Shown: piece after piece, positions 1 through 11,200 of the stretch | Layout: each line of letters opens with the position of its first letter | How positions within the stretch are numbered: the first letter of the stretch is position 1 | Assembly: GCA_960531495.1 (NCBI GenBank) | Contig: OY482848.1 | Coordinates: 29,404,708 to 29,468,707 of the forward strand | Direction: 5' to 3' | DNA from: Zeus faber | Lineage: Eukaryota; Chordata; Actinopteri; Zeiformes; Zeidae | DNA length: 64,000 nt | The notes under the pieces: generated by a model | Database searches by the model: none | What the model saw: only the letters and a program-made list of their open reading frames with translations | What the model was told of the DNA's origin: nothing | Position numbers and translations under genes: made by a program

Positions 1-103
1 GGTGCAGATGTCTGAATGCTTTTAAGGGGTGCCTCAGGTTCAGGTGTTTTGCCAACAACACATCTCTCACATTGCCATAGATGGTCACAATGTCTCTTTC
101 CAT

Positions 104-478
104 TTAAATCCAGAAGAACCGTTCCCTGGCAAAGGAGAGGGTTCCTGCACAGCCCTGATAACCAGCAGCATTGTGGATGCCAAGTCGAATCTGATGTCTG
201 AGGCTATCTGGTACAATGAATTGGAAGAGCTGCTTGTTGAGCTGGTTGTCGTTTTTCACTCTGTACAGGATCCCGTTTTGTAACCTTAGCTTTTTCCAGT
301 GTTTGAGGAGCTTCTTGATGCAGCAAGGTTCAGATGCTGCCTCCCGTCTGGTAGATCTCCTATGCTGTCGCACATAGGACAGTACTCGGCTTATCTTTGT
401 ATCCTGCTCCTGTAGGCTCAAGAGCAGGCTTTGAGGGATAACAGTGGAAGGTGGGCTAGCACCGGGCAGACTGGTCAA
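104..478 (-). pseudogene. Integrase zinc-binding region remnant of the gypsy element
   Basis: The minus-strand reading frame contains LRLQNGILYRVK followed by a segment ending LGIHNAAGYQGCAGTLSFARERFFW. This matches the H2C2 zinc-binding module that precedes the integrase core in gypsy pol, in which a histidine and a GHxGxxKT-like stretch are followed by R-FFW. The histidine normally present in GHxG is replaced here (AAGYQG). The catalytic core would be off the left edge. Confidence 0.6.
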
Positions 479-806
479 TTCATGACCAACATGGGTACCC
501 AGCGCCGCTCACACTTCTTGAGAGCTGATGGAACCATCCGCAGGCTGAGATACTGCCCCAGCACAAGAATGGTATGACTTCAGGCCCGCCCTTGGACAGC
601 TTGGCAGTTATTTGTCAGCTGGAAGGCATCCTGCACTGTACCCCTGACAATGCTGTTGACCTCATCCAACAGTGTGACATAAAGCTCTTGCCTTGGCTCA
701 TGCCTCAAAGTATCAGTGGGGGTTGTTATCCATACAGGCAGTGAAATGTCCCCCCTTTAGCTAATGGCCAAATTTGTCACAAACAGCCCACTTTAAGGCC
801 ATAAAT

Positions 807-1921
807 TCAATTGTGTGACTGTGCGCTGTGTAATTCATCTGAGGTCGAGACAGTGTCTTGCTGGCGAAGGCGACAGGCAATGGTCTCACCAGTGGGCACT
901 TGAGATAAGATGGCCCCAATGCCATCTAATGAAGCATCTACAGCAAGAATGAAGGGCTCGCTGGAGTCAGGGTGGGCCGAGGTACTGTCATGGGCTAGTT
1001 CACTTTTCAGGGTTTGGAACGAATTCTGACAGGCTGCCGTCCAGTCATTTGGTGTAAGAACTGGTGGAGCAGGGGAGTTTTTCTTGGACTTCCTGCCCTT
1101 CATGGCCTTACACTGCATTTGCCGCCCAGAAAGGAACTTTAACAAGGGTTTGGCTTTTGAAGAGCAGTCAGTGATGAAATTCTAATAATAAAAGACCATG
1201 CCCAAGAAAGACTTAATGTTTTTCCAAGAAGGTGTGACACCATCGATTAAATTTTTTGGGGGCCAGCTTAAGCTTATGGTAGAGGGGATGGGAGAGACAG
1301 AATGGGAAGACACCATCTCCAGATGTTCAAGAGCCAGCTGCTGGCTGGTGGCAAAGACCTTCAGGTTGTCAAGATAACAGAGCAGGGTGGTGAAGTTGTC
1401 ATCCCCAGAAATTGATAACATCTTTTTCATGAACGTTGCAGAACCGTTCGACAAACCTTGTGGCATCCTGTTGTACTCATGGCGGCCAAAGGGCAAAGAA
1501 AAGGCTGTGTACCTCTTGTGCCCCTTACAGAGTGGCTAGTTATAAAAGCCAGATGTCAAGTCCATGGTCGAAAAGAAAATATTTCCTCCAAGCGCAGCAA
1601 GGGTATCTGCCTGATGAGGCAGCGGGTTTGCGTCGTTCACTGTCTTTACATTGAGCCATCGGAAGTAGGTACAAATGCTTTCTTCCATGCTAAGACCAGC
1701 AGTGATGCGTACTCACTGTGTGACTTCCGGATTATGCCCCTTTCTTCCATCTTATTGAGAGCAATTCTTAGCTTCTCATACTGGGTAGGTGGTACCTGGC
1801 AGTAGGGAAGGCGAAACGGCCTCTCATCCACAACGTGTATTTTGTGGACAAAGTCTTTAGCATCCCCACAGTCCAGCTTGTCTCTTGAAAAGACAGTATC
1901 ATACTTTTCAATAAGTTGCAA
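807..1921 (-). pseudogene. Reverse transcriptase / RNase H remnants of the gypsy element
   Basis: On the minus strand, 1921-1646 encodes the N-terminal fingers of a gypsy reverse transcriptase (RPFRLPYCQVPP, then a MEERGIIRKSHSEYAS segment). 1496-1182 encodes the palm with MPFGRHEYNRMPQGLSN and a decayed catalytic box YLDN where YxDD is expected. 1145-807 encodes the start of RNase H (LAVDASLDGIGAILSQ). Stops and frame changes separate the pieces, and the altered catalytic box argues against activity. Confidence 0.75.
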
Positions 1922-2648
1922 AAGTCTGTCTTTCCACTGGTTTGATACCTAACAGCTGTTTAAGTCCAGTTCCTGGGGTCCCATCTTTTTTAGAGAATCT
2001 CCCATCTGCTCAGGAGACCTCAGGGGACCAAAGGGTACTGTGAGACAATCTGCATGTTAACACGAATCTCATCAGGCAAAGCCAACTCCTCGACTGCAAC
2101 ACATGGGAAGACATCTGCAATCTTACAGTTTCTCCTCAGGGTCACTGTCTCACTGCTAGGGATGATCAATTTCAGGGGCACCCACCTGTCTCCCCACAGA
2201 GGTGAGATGACATGTCCCACCAATACATTTCTGGGCTTGGATCTTGACTGGGTTGGCTTAACAATTACAATGCTTCCCACTGATATAGGTGCGGAAGCGG
2301 GCAGCCTGCCCCAGACAAGGTGTTCACACAGTGGTTCAAATGTAACACTGTCTCAGCTTCACTGTGCCGATCTTGTCTGGCATTGGTCCTCCCCTCCAGA
2401 GTTGGAGAGCATGGACAAAAACTGTCAGCAGTCATCCACGGCGACATCAACGAGTGTAGCTTATAGTCTCCAGTAGCTATCAAACCTTTTCATCACTTGT
2501 ATAAGCTTTTTGATTGCATTGCTGCCAATAATCATGTCGCCTGTCTGCCCTGGGATGAACATTGTTGGAATGAGCAGCTTGAAACTGTAGACAGTCATCT
2601 CTAAATCCTAGACTGCCGACGGAGTGACATGGCGACCTCTAGCACCAA

Positions 2649-3402
2649 TTACGAATATGTCTCAGCAGGACTTTTCTTTATATCAGGGCAGTATTGCAAG
2701 ACACGCGCCACAGCAGCCTCACTCAGAGAACATGACATGGAGCCACTATCAAGCATGGCTTTCAGCTCAGCTCCACCAGCTGCAAGAACATCAGCATAAA
2801 ACAATTCATCAGCTCTCTGAAGCCTGTGTGTCAATTGTTAATATGGCATTCTTGCCAGAAGATGCAAAAGAACATAGGGAGCCGTACAAAGACTCCAAGT
2901 CGTCACTATCACAACTGGGAGAGTCACTATCATGATCCACACCACCATCCCCTAAGTGCGGACCCATTGGTTTTCCGACTGCTGACAAGGGGTTGACATT
3001 GTGCTCTCAGATCAAGCACGCCTTGAATGAATGGTGAATGGCCACACCTGGAAGCAGAGCTTATGGTCACGACAGTGGGTGAATGTGAGCAGCATCCTGA
3101 CAGACAGAACAAGGCATTTCTGCAGACCTCCAATTCTGGAAAAGCCATGAGCCAAACCGTCTGGTTGAACCCGACGCCACAGGTCTTTGCAAAGGCACTT
3201 TCTCCAGCATGACGATAAGACGGTCCAGGGCAGCAGGGTCTGAGGCCTGCACCTGCAGTGAGCCCCATCCCTCAGCAGATGAAGCAGAAGGTGGAAAAGC
3301 AGTGTGAGAAACATCAAGTGTATTCATTGACACTTTCTCCTTAGGTGTCTTGTCCGCCACTGACGTCACCTCCAAATGATACTCATTCAGAATATCACGC
3401 AC
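2649..3402 (-). pseudogene. gag C-terminal and protease remnants of the gypsy element
   Basis: On the minus strand, 3402-3067 encodes a gag-like segment that ends in a Cys/His cluster (CSVCQDAAH), resembling the zinc knuckle of gypsy gag proteins. Downstream, 2834-2649 encodes an aspartic-protease-like segment with the active-site motif LDSGS (a DSG variant of D-T/S-G) after a hydrophobic run. The pieces lie in different frames with stops between them, so no intact polyprotein exists. Confidence 0.6.
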
Positions 3403-4149
3403 CTCGTAAGCAGTCCATTTGTCAATTGTCTTTAACTGAAAACTCAGTGGAGGGGCAGTTCCTTATAAACATACATGTCACCTCAGTGCCAGGACTATCC
3501 AGTGTCTTACTCTGCTCTTTCAAATGTTCAATGGCAAGATTGATGACGCGATTCAGCCTGAGTGGTGTAAAAGTCTGCTGACACAAGCGGTGAGCATGGG
3601 GCAGAATCAAAGTGCTTCCAGAGGAGGACATAAATAGCTTAAGGGTTGCCGCAGATATGGACTGTTCCTGGTTCCAAAACGTCCCTGGCTTAGCTTCAGA
3701 GGTGAACGAGGATCTCCTCTTCTTGTTCCTCATGTCTCAAATTCCCCTTCTTAATGAAATTCCTCATGGGGTCTTTCCACTCTTGCACGGAAACAGGTTC
3801 AGAGCTGTCCCCTCTAAAGCAGGATAAATCCTTCAGCTTTCTGTGGGGTACGTATTGCACATGGGAGACATCAAGTGTATTTGCGGCAGATGTGTTGACA
3901 TTGGTGGGTGAAGAGGCAGCACTGGGTAAAGGGGTACGAGTACTTGATGGACTGAGGTAAGAAATAATGTTCTGCGCTATTGACCTGTTGAATTACATTT
4001 CCCATCTGATGGACAATATCTGCAGCAATGGCATTGGGGCTAGGAGTCAGAGAACTAGTGTTTTGAGACCCATGTGGAAAGCCTACAGGATGGTTATTGG
4101 GAGGAACTACACCGACACCGATCAAAGGGGTCCCTAGTGTGCACTGACT

Positions 4150-4975
4150 ATATCACCCCCTGAACAAGACTTCCAAACCCCACATAATAGGAGGTCCTAA
4201 GACACCTCTGTTCCTGCCAATCCCAAAAGTAGTACTAAATCCCCTCTGAACTTGACTCATTCTAAATACTCAAAAGAAAAGTGCACAGTACATTGAAAAA
4301 GATGAGAAAAAATATAATTACAAAAAAAAAGGACAGATAAGCAGCAAAAAAAACAAAAACATATACATTTTAAATCCAATCGTTAATGCTAGTTATAGCA
4401 AGGCATCCACCTGACTCCATGCAGAGGAACAGCAGCAGCAGAACAGTTCCCTGATCACACTGAAGAAACCACAGTACAACAGAAGAATATCCAGGTCAGG
4501 GCACCAGTGTGACCTCTCCTACTTCATTCTCTCTGCTATTTCAAACACTTCATAGTAGTCGGGATGGATGGAGCACTCAAGATGGTTTATTCTGGAATAA
4601 TAGGCCAAACACAACCATAGTTGTTCAGTATTAATGGAAAGATGAGCAGACGTTAATTCCTGCTGACACACAGCATGGATTTCCAACTACCGTGGATTAC
4701 CCATTATGCGCTGCACTTAGTATGAAACAAACTGAAAATATGGCCTTTGTCATGGTTAAACAAAGGTCCAAATCTGGGCCATTAAAAATTCTGTATCTCT
4801 GCACGATGTTTCTAACCTGTTCTGGCTTCAAAACTTGGAAAAAAAAAACCGCTGGAACAAAACAAAATCTGAGGCGATCAAGTTTATTATGTATTGGAAA
4901 AACAAATACAACAGCAAACTTGGAGTATCTTTGTATGTTTTATAGTGGTGGAGTAACTTTGCTCATTTACATGTC
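4150..4975. other. Non-coding stretch, no gene recognised
   Basis: A-rich DNA with short poly-A runs at about 4320-4370 and no conserved reading frame. It may include the terminal repeat of the adjacent gypsy element, but no TG...CA ends or primer-binding site could be fixed. Confidence 0.4.
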
Positions 4976-4978
4976 CTG

Positions 4979-5037
4979 CGTTTTTGTGTCATGAATCCCT
5001 CAAAATCCTGTTTTGAGGGATTCATGACACAAAAACG
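4979..5037. repeat. Perfect inverted repeat (27-bp arms, 5-nt spacer)
   Basis: 4979-5005 is the exact reverse complement of 5011-5037, separated by TCCTG. There is no flanking transposon structure, reading frame or direct repeat. The hairpin would be very stable in single-stranded DNA or RNA. Confidence 0.97.
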
Positions 5038-5366
5038 ATGATCACAGCCCTTGGTCTTTGTTTGCATGCCTTCTCATGTCACTTTCCAGTCAGTCAATGG
5101 CAGCCTTCATAGCTGAACACCCTCCCATCTCAGAAGAGCTGATTCTGCAGTCCTCGGCTGTGCCACCTTGAAAAATGTAATATTTAATTTTCTGTATTGT
5201 GGATGGCTTTGGCACCCTCTGCTGGTCTTAGGATGTACTCGAGTTTGGCTCACGCTACTGGCTTTGGGATGTACTAGACTTTGGCTCCCTCTACTGGCCT
5301 CAAGATGTCCTAGACTTTGGCCCCCACTACTGGCTTCATAACAGATACAATATTAAAAGGTTTTTT

Positions 5367-5500
5367 TCTTCTTCTTCTTCTTCTTCTTCTTCTTCTTCTT
5401 CTTTTTCTTTCGGCTGCTCCTGTAAGGGGTCGCCACAGCGGATCATCTGCCTCCAATACCTTCTGTTATGCGCATCTTCCTCCCTTACCAAAGGTTTTTT
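5367..5500. repeat. (TTC)n microsatellite plus dispersed fish repeat
   Basis: A run of about 15 TTC units (5367-5403) leads into a segment with GGGGTCGCCACAGCGGATCA. That segment is a dispersed repeat end frequently seen beside TTC tracts in fish genomes (recalled, not checked). No coding potential. Confidence 0.55.
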
Positions 5501-5504
5501 TGAT

Positions 5505-5610
5505 ATACTCAATTTCAAGATTCAACATTCAAGAGGTTTATTTGTCACATACATATACACACATTCATACATATATGCAGCGAAATGTATTGCAACACTA
5601 CCGGAGATTA
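5505..5610 (-). mobile_element. Retroposon 3'-end-like repeat with short tandem tail (copy 1)
   Basis: Read on the minus strand this is the same sequence that recurs at 6412-6500 (+) and 53150-53232 (+): TTTCACTGCATATATGTATG, a TATGTGACAAATAAA-type segment, and then a short tandem tail (TTGAATC or TTGAACT units). A poly-A-signal-like AAATAAA followed by a simple tandem tail is typical of a non-LTR retroposon 3' end. The body is missing here. Confidence 0.6.
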
Positions 5611-5833
5611 TGCACAATGAACTCTAAAAATAATAAGATGTGCGTAATCGACACGGAGGCGCTCGCAGAGGCGACCGCAAGGGGCGGCGCCACAATTACG
5701 ATTCTGGGTTCTATAATTTTATAATAGTATTAATCGTCTGTGTTGTATTAAATATACATTTAAATCATTCAAAATGAAACTTACCTTAACTTACAACTTG
5801 CCCATTTTTCCTGCTTCCTGCTGACCTGGTCTG

Positions 5834-6125
5834 ATGAATCCCATTTTTTTCTACATCATGTGGATGGCCAGGATTAGGGTCAATCAATCAATCGAGCATC
5901 TGTGGGATGTGCTGGAACAACAAGCCCGATCAATGGAGACCCAACCTCGCACCTTACAGGACTTACAGGATCTGCTGCTAACGTCTTGGTGCCAGATACC
6001 ACAGGACACCTTCAGAGGCCTTGTGGAGTCCATGCTTTGACGGGTCAGAGCTGTTTACGTGGCACGAGGGGAAGCTACACACAATGTAAGGGTTTTTAGA
6101 TGGTGGCTTTAATGTTGTGGCTGAT

Positions 6126-6127
<2 letters not shown>
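5834..6127 (+). mobile_element. Tc1-like transposon, 3' fragment
   Basis: The plus strand encodes the C-terminal end of a Tc1-type transposase: IEHLWDVLEQQARSME, then LQDLLLTSWCQIPQDTFRGLVESM. This is followed by a terminal segment ending GGCTTTAATGTTGTGGCTGATTGA, which matches in reverse complement the terminus of the Tc1 fragment near 19849. The catalytic part is absent and a frameshift is present, so the copy is inactive. Confidence 0.8.

Positions 6128-6203
<76 letters not shown>
6128..6203. repeat. (TA)n microsatellite
   Basis: About 38 uninterrupted TA units directly abut the end of the Tc1 fragment. Tc1 elements target TA dinucleotides, so insertion into or next to a TA tract is expected. 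Confidence 0.97.
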
Positions 6204-6205
<2 letters not shown>

Positions 6206-6411
6206 ATATTATTTCCAATATCCATTTTATTTCAATTTATTTTTTATTGTATTTTATTCTATATATTTTTTATCTTATTCTATAAGTATTCCACTTACTG
6301 TATTACGTTTTAGGAGTCAGTTAGTCGGTCTATTAGAAAGGAATTTTCTACTTTTTATTTTATTTTATTTTTGTACTTTTTCCTAGGACTTCTTGTGTGC
6401 TATCACCGGGT

Positions 6412-6604
<193 letters not shown>

Positions 6605-6605
6605 A

Positions 6606-7045
6606 CAGCGGTACTTTGACCTACAAGCTTAGACATTATTTTAACACACTTGGCTGGCGTAATACCCTTTATCGTCTCCTTCTGCTTCAGTATGGTACAT
6701 ATCGTAGAAGGACAACGCTCGTACTGCCTCGCCAATTCCATCACACGCACACCTCGCTCATGTTTTTCTATTATTTTGCGCTTTAAGTCAATGGACATCA
6801 TCCGCTTCTTCTTCTCAGCGCTTACTTTTTTCGGACCCATGACTCAAAATTTATTTGGAGCAAAATAACTGCACAAAAAGCACATAATGCCAGCACAAAG
6901 GAGTGAGACGCAGGATACTGGCTGCATTCGCTCGCCACGCCAACCAGCGACGTACCTGAAGCTTGCTCCTCCCCATCAATACAAACAACGGCTCGTAACT
7001 CGGAAAACTCGTATGTTAGTGCACTCGTAACTCAAGGTACCACTG
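6606..7045 (-). mobile_element. Tigger/pogo-like DNA transposon, internally deleted
   Basis: The ends are inverted repeats: CAGCGGTACTTTGAC on the left, and the reverse complement of the right end, CAGTGGTACCTTGAGTTACG. TA dinucleotides flank both ends as target-site duplication. From 6840 leftwards the minus strand encodes a transposase N-terminus beginning [14 protein letters not shown] with a CENP-B/psq-type helix-turn-helix ([20 protein letters not shown]). The frame then runs out into terminal sequence, so only the DNA-binding domain survives in this 440-bp copy. Confidence 0.8.
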
Positions 7046-7088
7046 TATATGTATATATGTATATACAGTATATACACTAATCACACAA

Positions 7089-7089
<1 letters not shown>

Positions 7090-7125
<36 letters not shown>

Positions 7126-7141
7126 TGTGTGTGTGTGTGTA
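7090..7141. repeat. (GT)n microsatellite
   Basis: About 25 GT units with one TCTG interruption. Confidence 0.95.
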
Positions 7142-7246
7142 ATACAGTACAACCACCTCAAAATAAATGATTATGGTTTGAACCAAGCATGTTCTTTAAA
7201 AGCAAACATCACAGGCAAAGTCTCAAAGTAGTATCAAAATATGAAA

Positions 7247-7288
7247 ACTCCTCCATCGCAATTCAGCCATGAATTGCGATGGAGGAGT
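7247..7288. repeat. Perfect inverted repeat (19-bp arms, 4-nt spacer)
   Basis: 7247-7265 is the exact reverse complement of 7270-7288 around GCCA. It stands alone in non-coding DNA about 1 kb upstream of the first apoh gene. Confidence 0.97.
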
Positions 7289-7289
7289 G

Positions 7290-7945
7290 TAACACAAAAT
7301 TACAAATGCAGTATATACTTCTCGTTTTGACTTGACTTTGAGCACAACATTAAAAAAAACAATATATATGATTAAGTTCCCAACTAAAATGGAGAGAATT
7401 TACCTAGGAACTAGTTTTTTGTTTTTTTTAACAAAGATGCTCAAAGGTCTGATGCTCACAGTTGTCTGATGATTCACAGTGATGGTAAGGAAATGGATAT
7501 TGTTTACTCAGGTATTGCATTTAGGTCTAAATTTGAGGTATGCATTGTAAAGGAATACTGTAACCATAACTTACTGCAATGTACTACTTAACTAATGTAA
7601 ACATTTTTACCTTTTACTCCAATATTTTACTATGCCCCCCACGGACACTCTCCTATACCTGTAATTATGACATAGCTTGAAGAAAATGTTTTTTTCACAC
7701 AAGGGAAGCAATATCTCGTTGTTATGTATGATACTTTCATATATTAAATTATATATCTATATATATATAGATATATATACAAATATGTATTACTATATAT
7801 ATATTATTTTATTTTTATATTATTACTATAATATTATTAATATATTATTAATACTTTATTTAAGTTTTAGGAAGTTTTAATTTTTTTACTTGATAAATGA
7901 TATTTGTAGAACATTGAATGGATGACTTTCAGAAAGTAAAGTTAT
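7290..7945. other. AT-rich intergenic stretch, nothing recognised
   Basis: AT-rich DNA with TA-rich simple sequence around 7745-7860 and no supported coding region. Confidence 0.5.
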
Positions 7946-7954
7946 CTTGTTCTC

Positions 7955-7956
7955 TG

Positions 7957-8051
<95 letters not shown>

Positions 8052-8056
8052 AGCTA
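7955..8056. repeat. (TC)n microsatellite with TCTA tail
   Basis: About 40 TC units followed by a few TCTA units, ending roughly 220 bp upstream of the apoh-A start codon. A pyrimidine tract this close to a promoter could matter for expression, but nothing shows that it does. Confidence 0.95.
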
Positions 8057-8110
8057 GCTATCACTCTCGACCCCATGTACCCAAATTGGAAAGTTATTCT
8101 TCAACAGTGA

Positions 8111-8137
8111 GCAAATATTCATTAGCCCTGACCTTTG
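8111..8137 (+). promoter_or_regulatory. Possible liver-type promoter motifs of apoh-A (FOXA-like, HNF4-like)
   Basis: GCAAATA (8111-8117) is the reverse complement of a FOXA core, and TGACCTTTG (8129-8137) is the reverse complement of CAAAGGTCA, an HNF4/DR1-type site. They lie about 145-170 bp upstream of the start codon. Mammalian APOH is made mainly in liver, so the pairing is sensible, but short motifs occur by chance. Confidence 0.3.
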
Positions 8138-8279
8138 GGTTAGATCGATTCAAACCCGAAACTGGCATCTGATTGGTTTATGCATGTTGGTGTGACCCCG
8201 ATACCCAGAATCCATCACATTTTATCCCATTCAAGAGACAGAAGGAAGGGGACGCCTTTGTGATCTTACTCCCAGGAGG

Positions 8280-11200
8280 ATGGCCGCTGCCGCCATGTGT
8301 ATCCTGCTTCTCTGCTTCTCTGCTTCTTTATACACAACAGTTACATCTAAAAAAGGTAATTAGACTTGTTAAAGATATATTTTTCTTAATTAAACCCCAC
8401 CCTCATCGGTTATGGTGTATACATGTATATTTGTGGATATATATTGAAAATGTAATCTAATGTGAATATAAAAATGTAAAAGCAATCAAACATTCATTAT
8501 ACACATTTTCCAGAGGAACATCTGGAATTCCTTCATGGACCCCTAAGTGGCCATGGACCCGAGGTTGGAAACAGCTACTTCGGGCAGAGATTTTATTGTT
8601 TTCTTAAGAATTATACTATAATTATGGACAGTGATTTAATCTCCATGTTTTTATATTCAAAATGTATATAGCGGCCATAAAGTGTACTCTAAATTGCTAT
8701 AAAAAAATAAACGAAATGATTTGCACAGGCAGAATACAACGTATTGTAATGCTGTGTGTGTACTACTGTGGAGGGAGGGGGAAGACAGGGGTTCAACTTC
8801 ATTGGTGGGTTGTTATAATGTGCATAAGTTCTTCTTGGAGCGGAGGTGTCCAGGATAGTGGAGAATTGGCCCAGGTGGCTAGGAGGTGGGATGCCGGGGA
8901 GTGTGGAAGGAGAGGAGAGAGAAAAGTGAGGTGAGCGCTGGGTGTGAGTGGCAGCGAGAGAAAGAGTGACTGAAGAGAAGTTCGTAATAAAAAGGGACAC
9001 GGCCATCCCAGGTTGTTATTTTCTGACTGGACACCACCTTGGGTAGTTGTAAGCCTCGCGGCAGGCAATAAAACCAGCTTTGGTTATCCACGGCGGTTCC
9101 GGCTGCATCTCCTTCATTGTGTCCGTCTTGACTTAGTGGAGACTGCCTTAGCTGACCTCTACGTATGTCTTCTTTCCTTTCTTCAGTGTGCGGTCGTCCG
9201 CCTATCAGCGATGGGATTGACAAGACCCTTCTTAAACGCGTGTACGACATCGGGGAGGAGGTGAGCCTCACATGTGAACTGGGCTACATGCCTTCCACGA
9301 CCACGCCAAGCAGGATATCCTGCACTGCTGCCGGGGAATGGACACGATCGGACCTGGCGTGTGTCCGTGAGTTCTTCTTCTCAAGACCTCGTGTATGCCT
9401 AGCCTCCAGAGCTGCGAACAAAACAATATGCTAGTATACATTTTAGTATGCCCAATTAGTGTTTTGTATGTTCAAAACCATAGTGCACATCAAATAATAT
9501 GTGAAAAGCACCAGGATGACATATTGCATCCGGTGAAATATCGTGGTATGCAAACACTGTTCACTTCACTGGCAAGTGTATCCCACAATGCATTTTGAGG
9601 GCAAGACGGCTGTAAATGTTTCTATGCAACGTGCTGAAAACAAGTAGAGCGGCTGTATGACAATGTAATATGTCTGAAAAGCCATCGTGATGTTTTAACT
9701 CATGAACATATACTATTTAGTACTCCATTTCATTCAGTGGTTGACCTGTTATTTTCCTCATGTCTCATGTGGGCAATTTATGCTACTGCTCTCCAGCAAA
9801 TCAACCAAAATCAACTTTTGTGACCCCAAAATTATGGTTTATTCAAATAGCTTTGTTATTTTGATTATTTCTGGACATGGCTCATATGTTGTAGCACTCA
9901 CAGACGGTGTACATTTAGTGTTCTGAACTTCTTTCCTCATAGCCAAGCTGTGCCCTATCCCCAAGCCGCTGCAGGCCCTAGTGCCGGGAAGGACAGAGGT
10001 ACCATTCAAGACTGTGCTCAACTACACATGCGATGATGGGTAACAAATGCCTTATCTACACCACATGGCTCCTCCTGAACCAGGCAGGTTCGCTTTCTTG
10101 ACACACTCTTCCATCATGAACTTCTTATTTTTCCAGGTATGTTATGCAGGGTGCCAACGAAAGCACTTGTTTACATGATGGCACATGGAGTCATCCACCC
10201 CCACTGTGCAAAGGTATGTACTGAAAGTAACTCCTGGGATCATTTTGGCAATGTTGTAGCTTTTATCTTGCCACATAAAGATACATGTTACTAGACCAAG
10301 TAACATGGATTTCTTTCGCCTGCTATCCTTCCAGGCCTGCTTAAATTGGATTGCTTGTATTTTCTTGCAGCTGTGAACTGTGCTCTGTCCGAACCACCAA
10401 GAGGGGGTAGAATTGTCCATGACAAACAGGTCAGGGGAACCACCACAATGTACGGCCAGGGGTGGACGTACGAGTGCGATCCACCGAAGGCGCCCAGTTT
10501 TGAGAGAGGTCAGTGTAAGGAAGATGGAAGTGCCACGGTGCCGCCAGTTTGTCGAGGTAAGTCAGATCCTTTAATGGGAAAAATATCTTACATGCAAGGA
10601 TTTATTAATACCTACTTAGAGACTCATCCACAAAATACTTTTCACTGAAGTCGTGTCAGTATTTCAAACCTTTACCCCCCCACCAAAATTTTCCCGATAC
10701 CCTCCACCAGCAGAGTCTACATACTCAACTAGCCCATGGCCCCCATGGTCAAGTCAAGTCAAGTCACACTTTATTTATAGAGCGCATTTCATACCAGGGC
10801 AACGCAATGCCCTTTACAAAGAAATACAAAAAAGAAAGAGAGAATGTAGTTGTCAGCCGGTCATTACAAAAGAATGGCCCTGAAACAACAGCAACAACAA
10901 AAGCAACAACAAAGACAACAAAAACAACAATAAAAGCGACTCCAACCACAGTGGCAGCAACAGCAACAGAAAATAACAACAGCAGCAACAACAGCCACAG
11001 AAACAACAATAACGGCAGCAGCAACTTCGACACCAGCAGCAACAACAACAGCAGCAGCAACGTACACACAAAGACATCACCGGAACCGGAAGTGGTAGCT
11101 TTCACTGGAACTGGAAAGGTCACTCAGGTTAGAGATGGTTAAGTCAAGGTATAAGGTTACATTAAGTTGAGGTATAAGGTAAGCGAGAGTTAAGTTTAGG

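Larger units (their letters stand above)
1..4140 (-). mobile_element. Degenerate Ty3/gypsy LTR retroelement, internal region, cut by window edge
   Basis: Read on the minus strand, fragments follow the order gag, protease, reverse transcriptase, RNase H, integrase from about 3900 down to 104. This order is diagnostic of Ty3/gypsy elements. The reading frame is broken many times, so this is a dead copy. The integrase core and the 3' LTR would lie left of position 1. No LTR could be delimited on the right; 4140-4560 may contain part of one, but I see no clear ends. Domain order is directly visible. Family placement within gypsy is inferred. Confidence 0.8.

Noticed and set aside
6100-6313. Ile/Tyr repeat reading frames
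   Set aside because: Pure (TA)n microsatellite translation.
8740-9090. LTR or extra exon upstream of apoh-A exon 2
   Set aside because: GGAGAGGAGAG-rich sequence with an AATAAAA motif but no matching ends, no target duplication and no CCP-like coding. Left unassigned.
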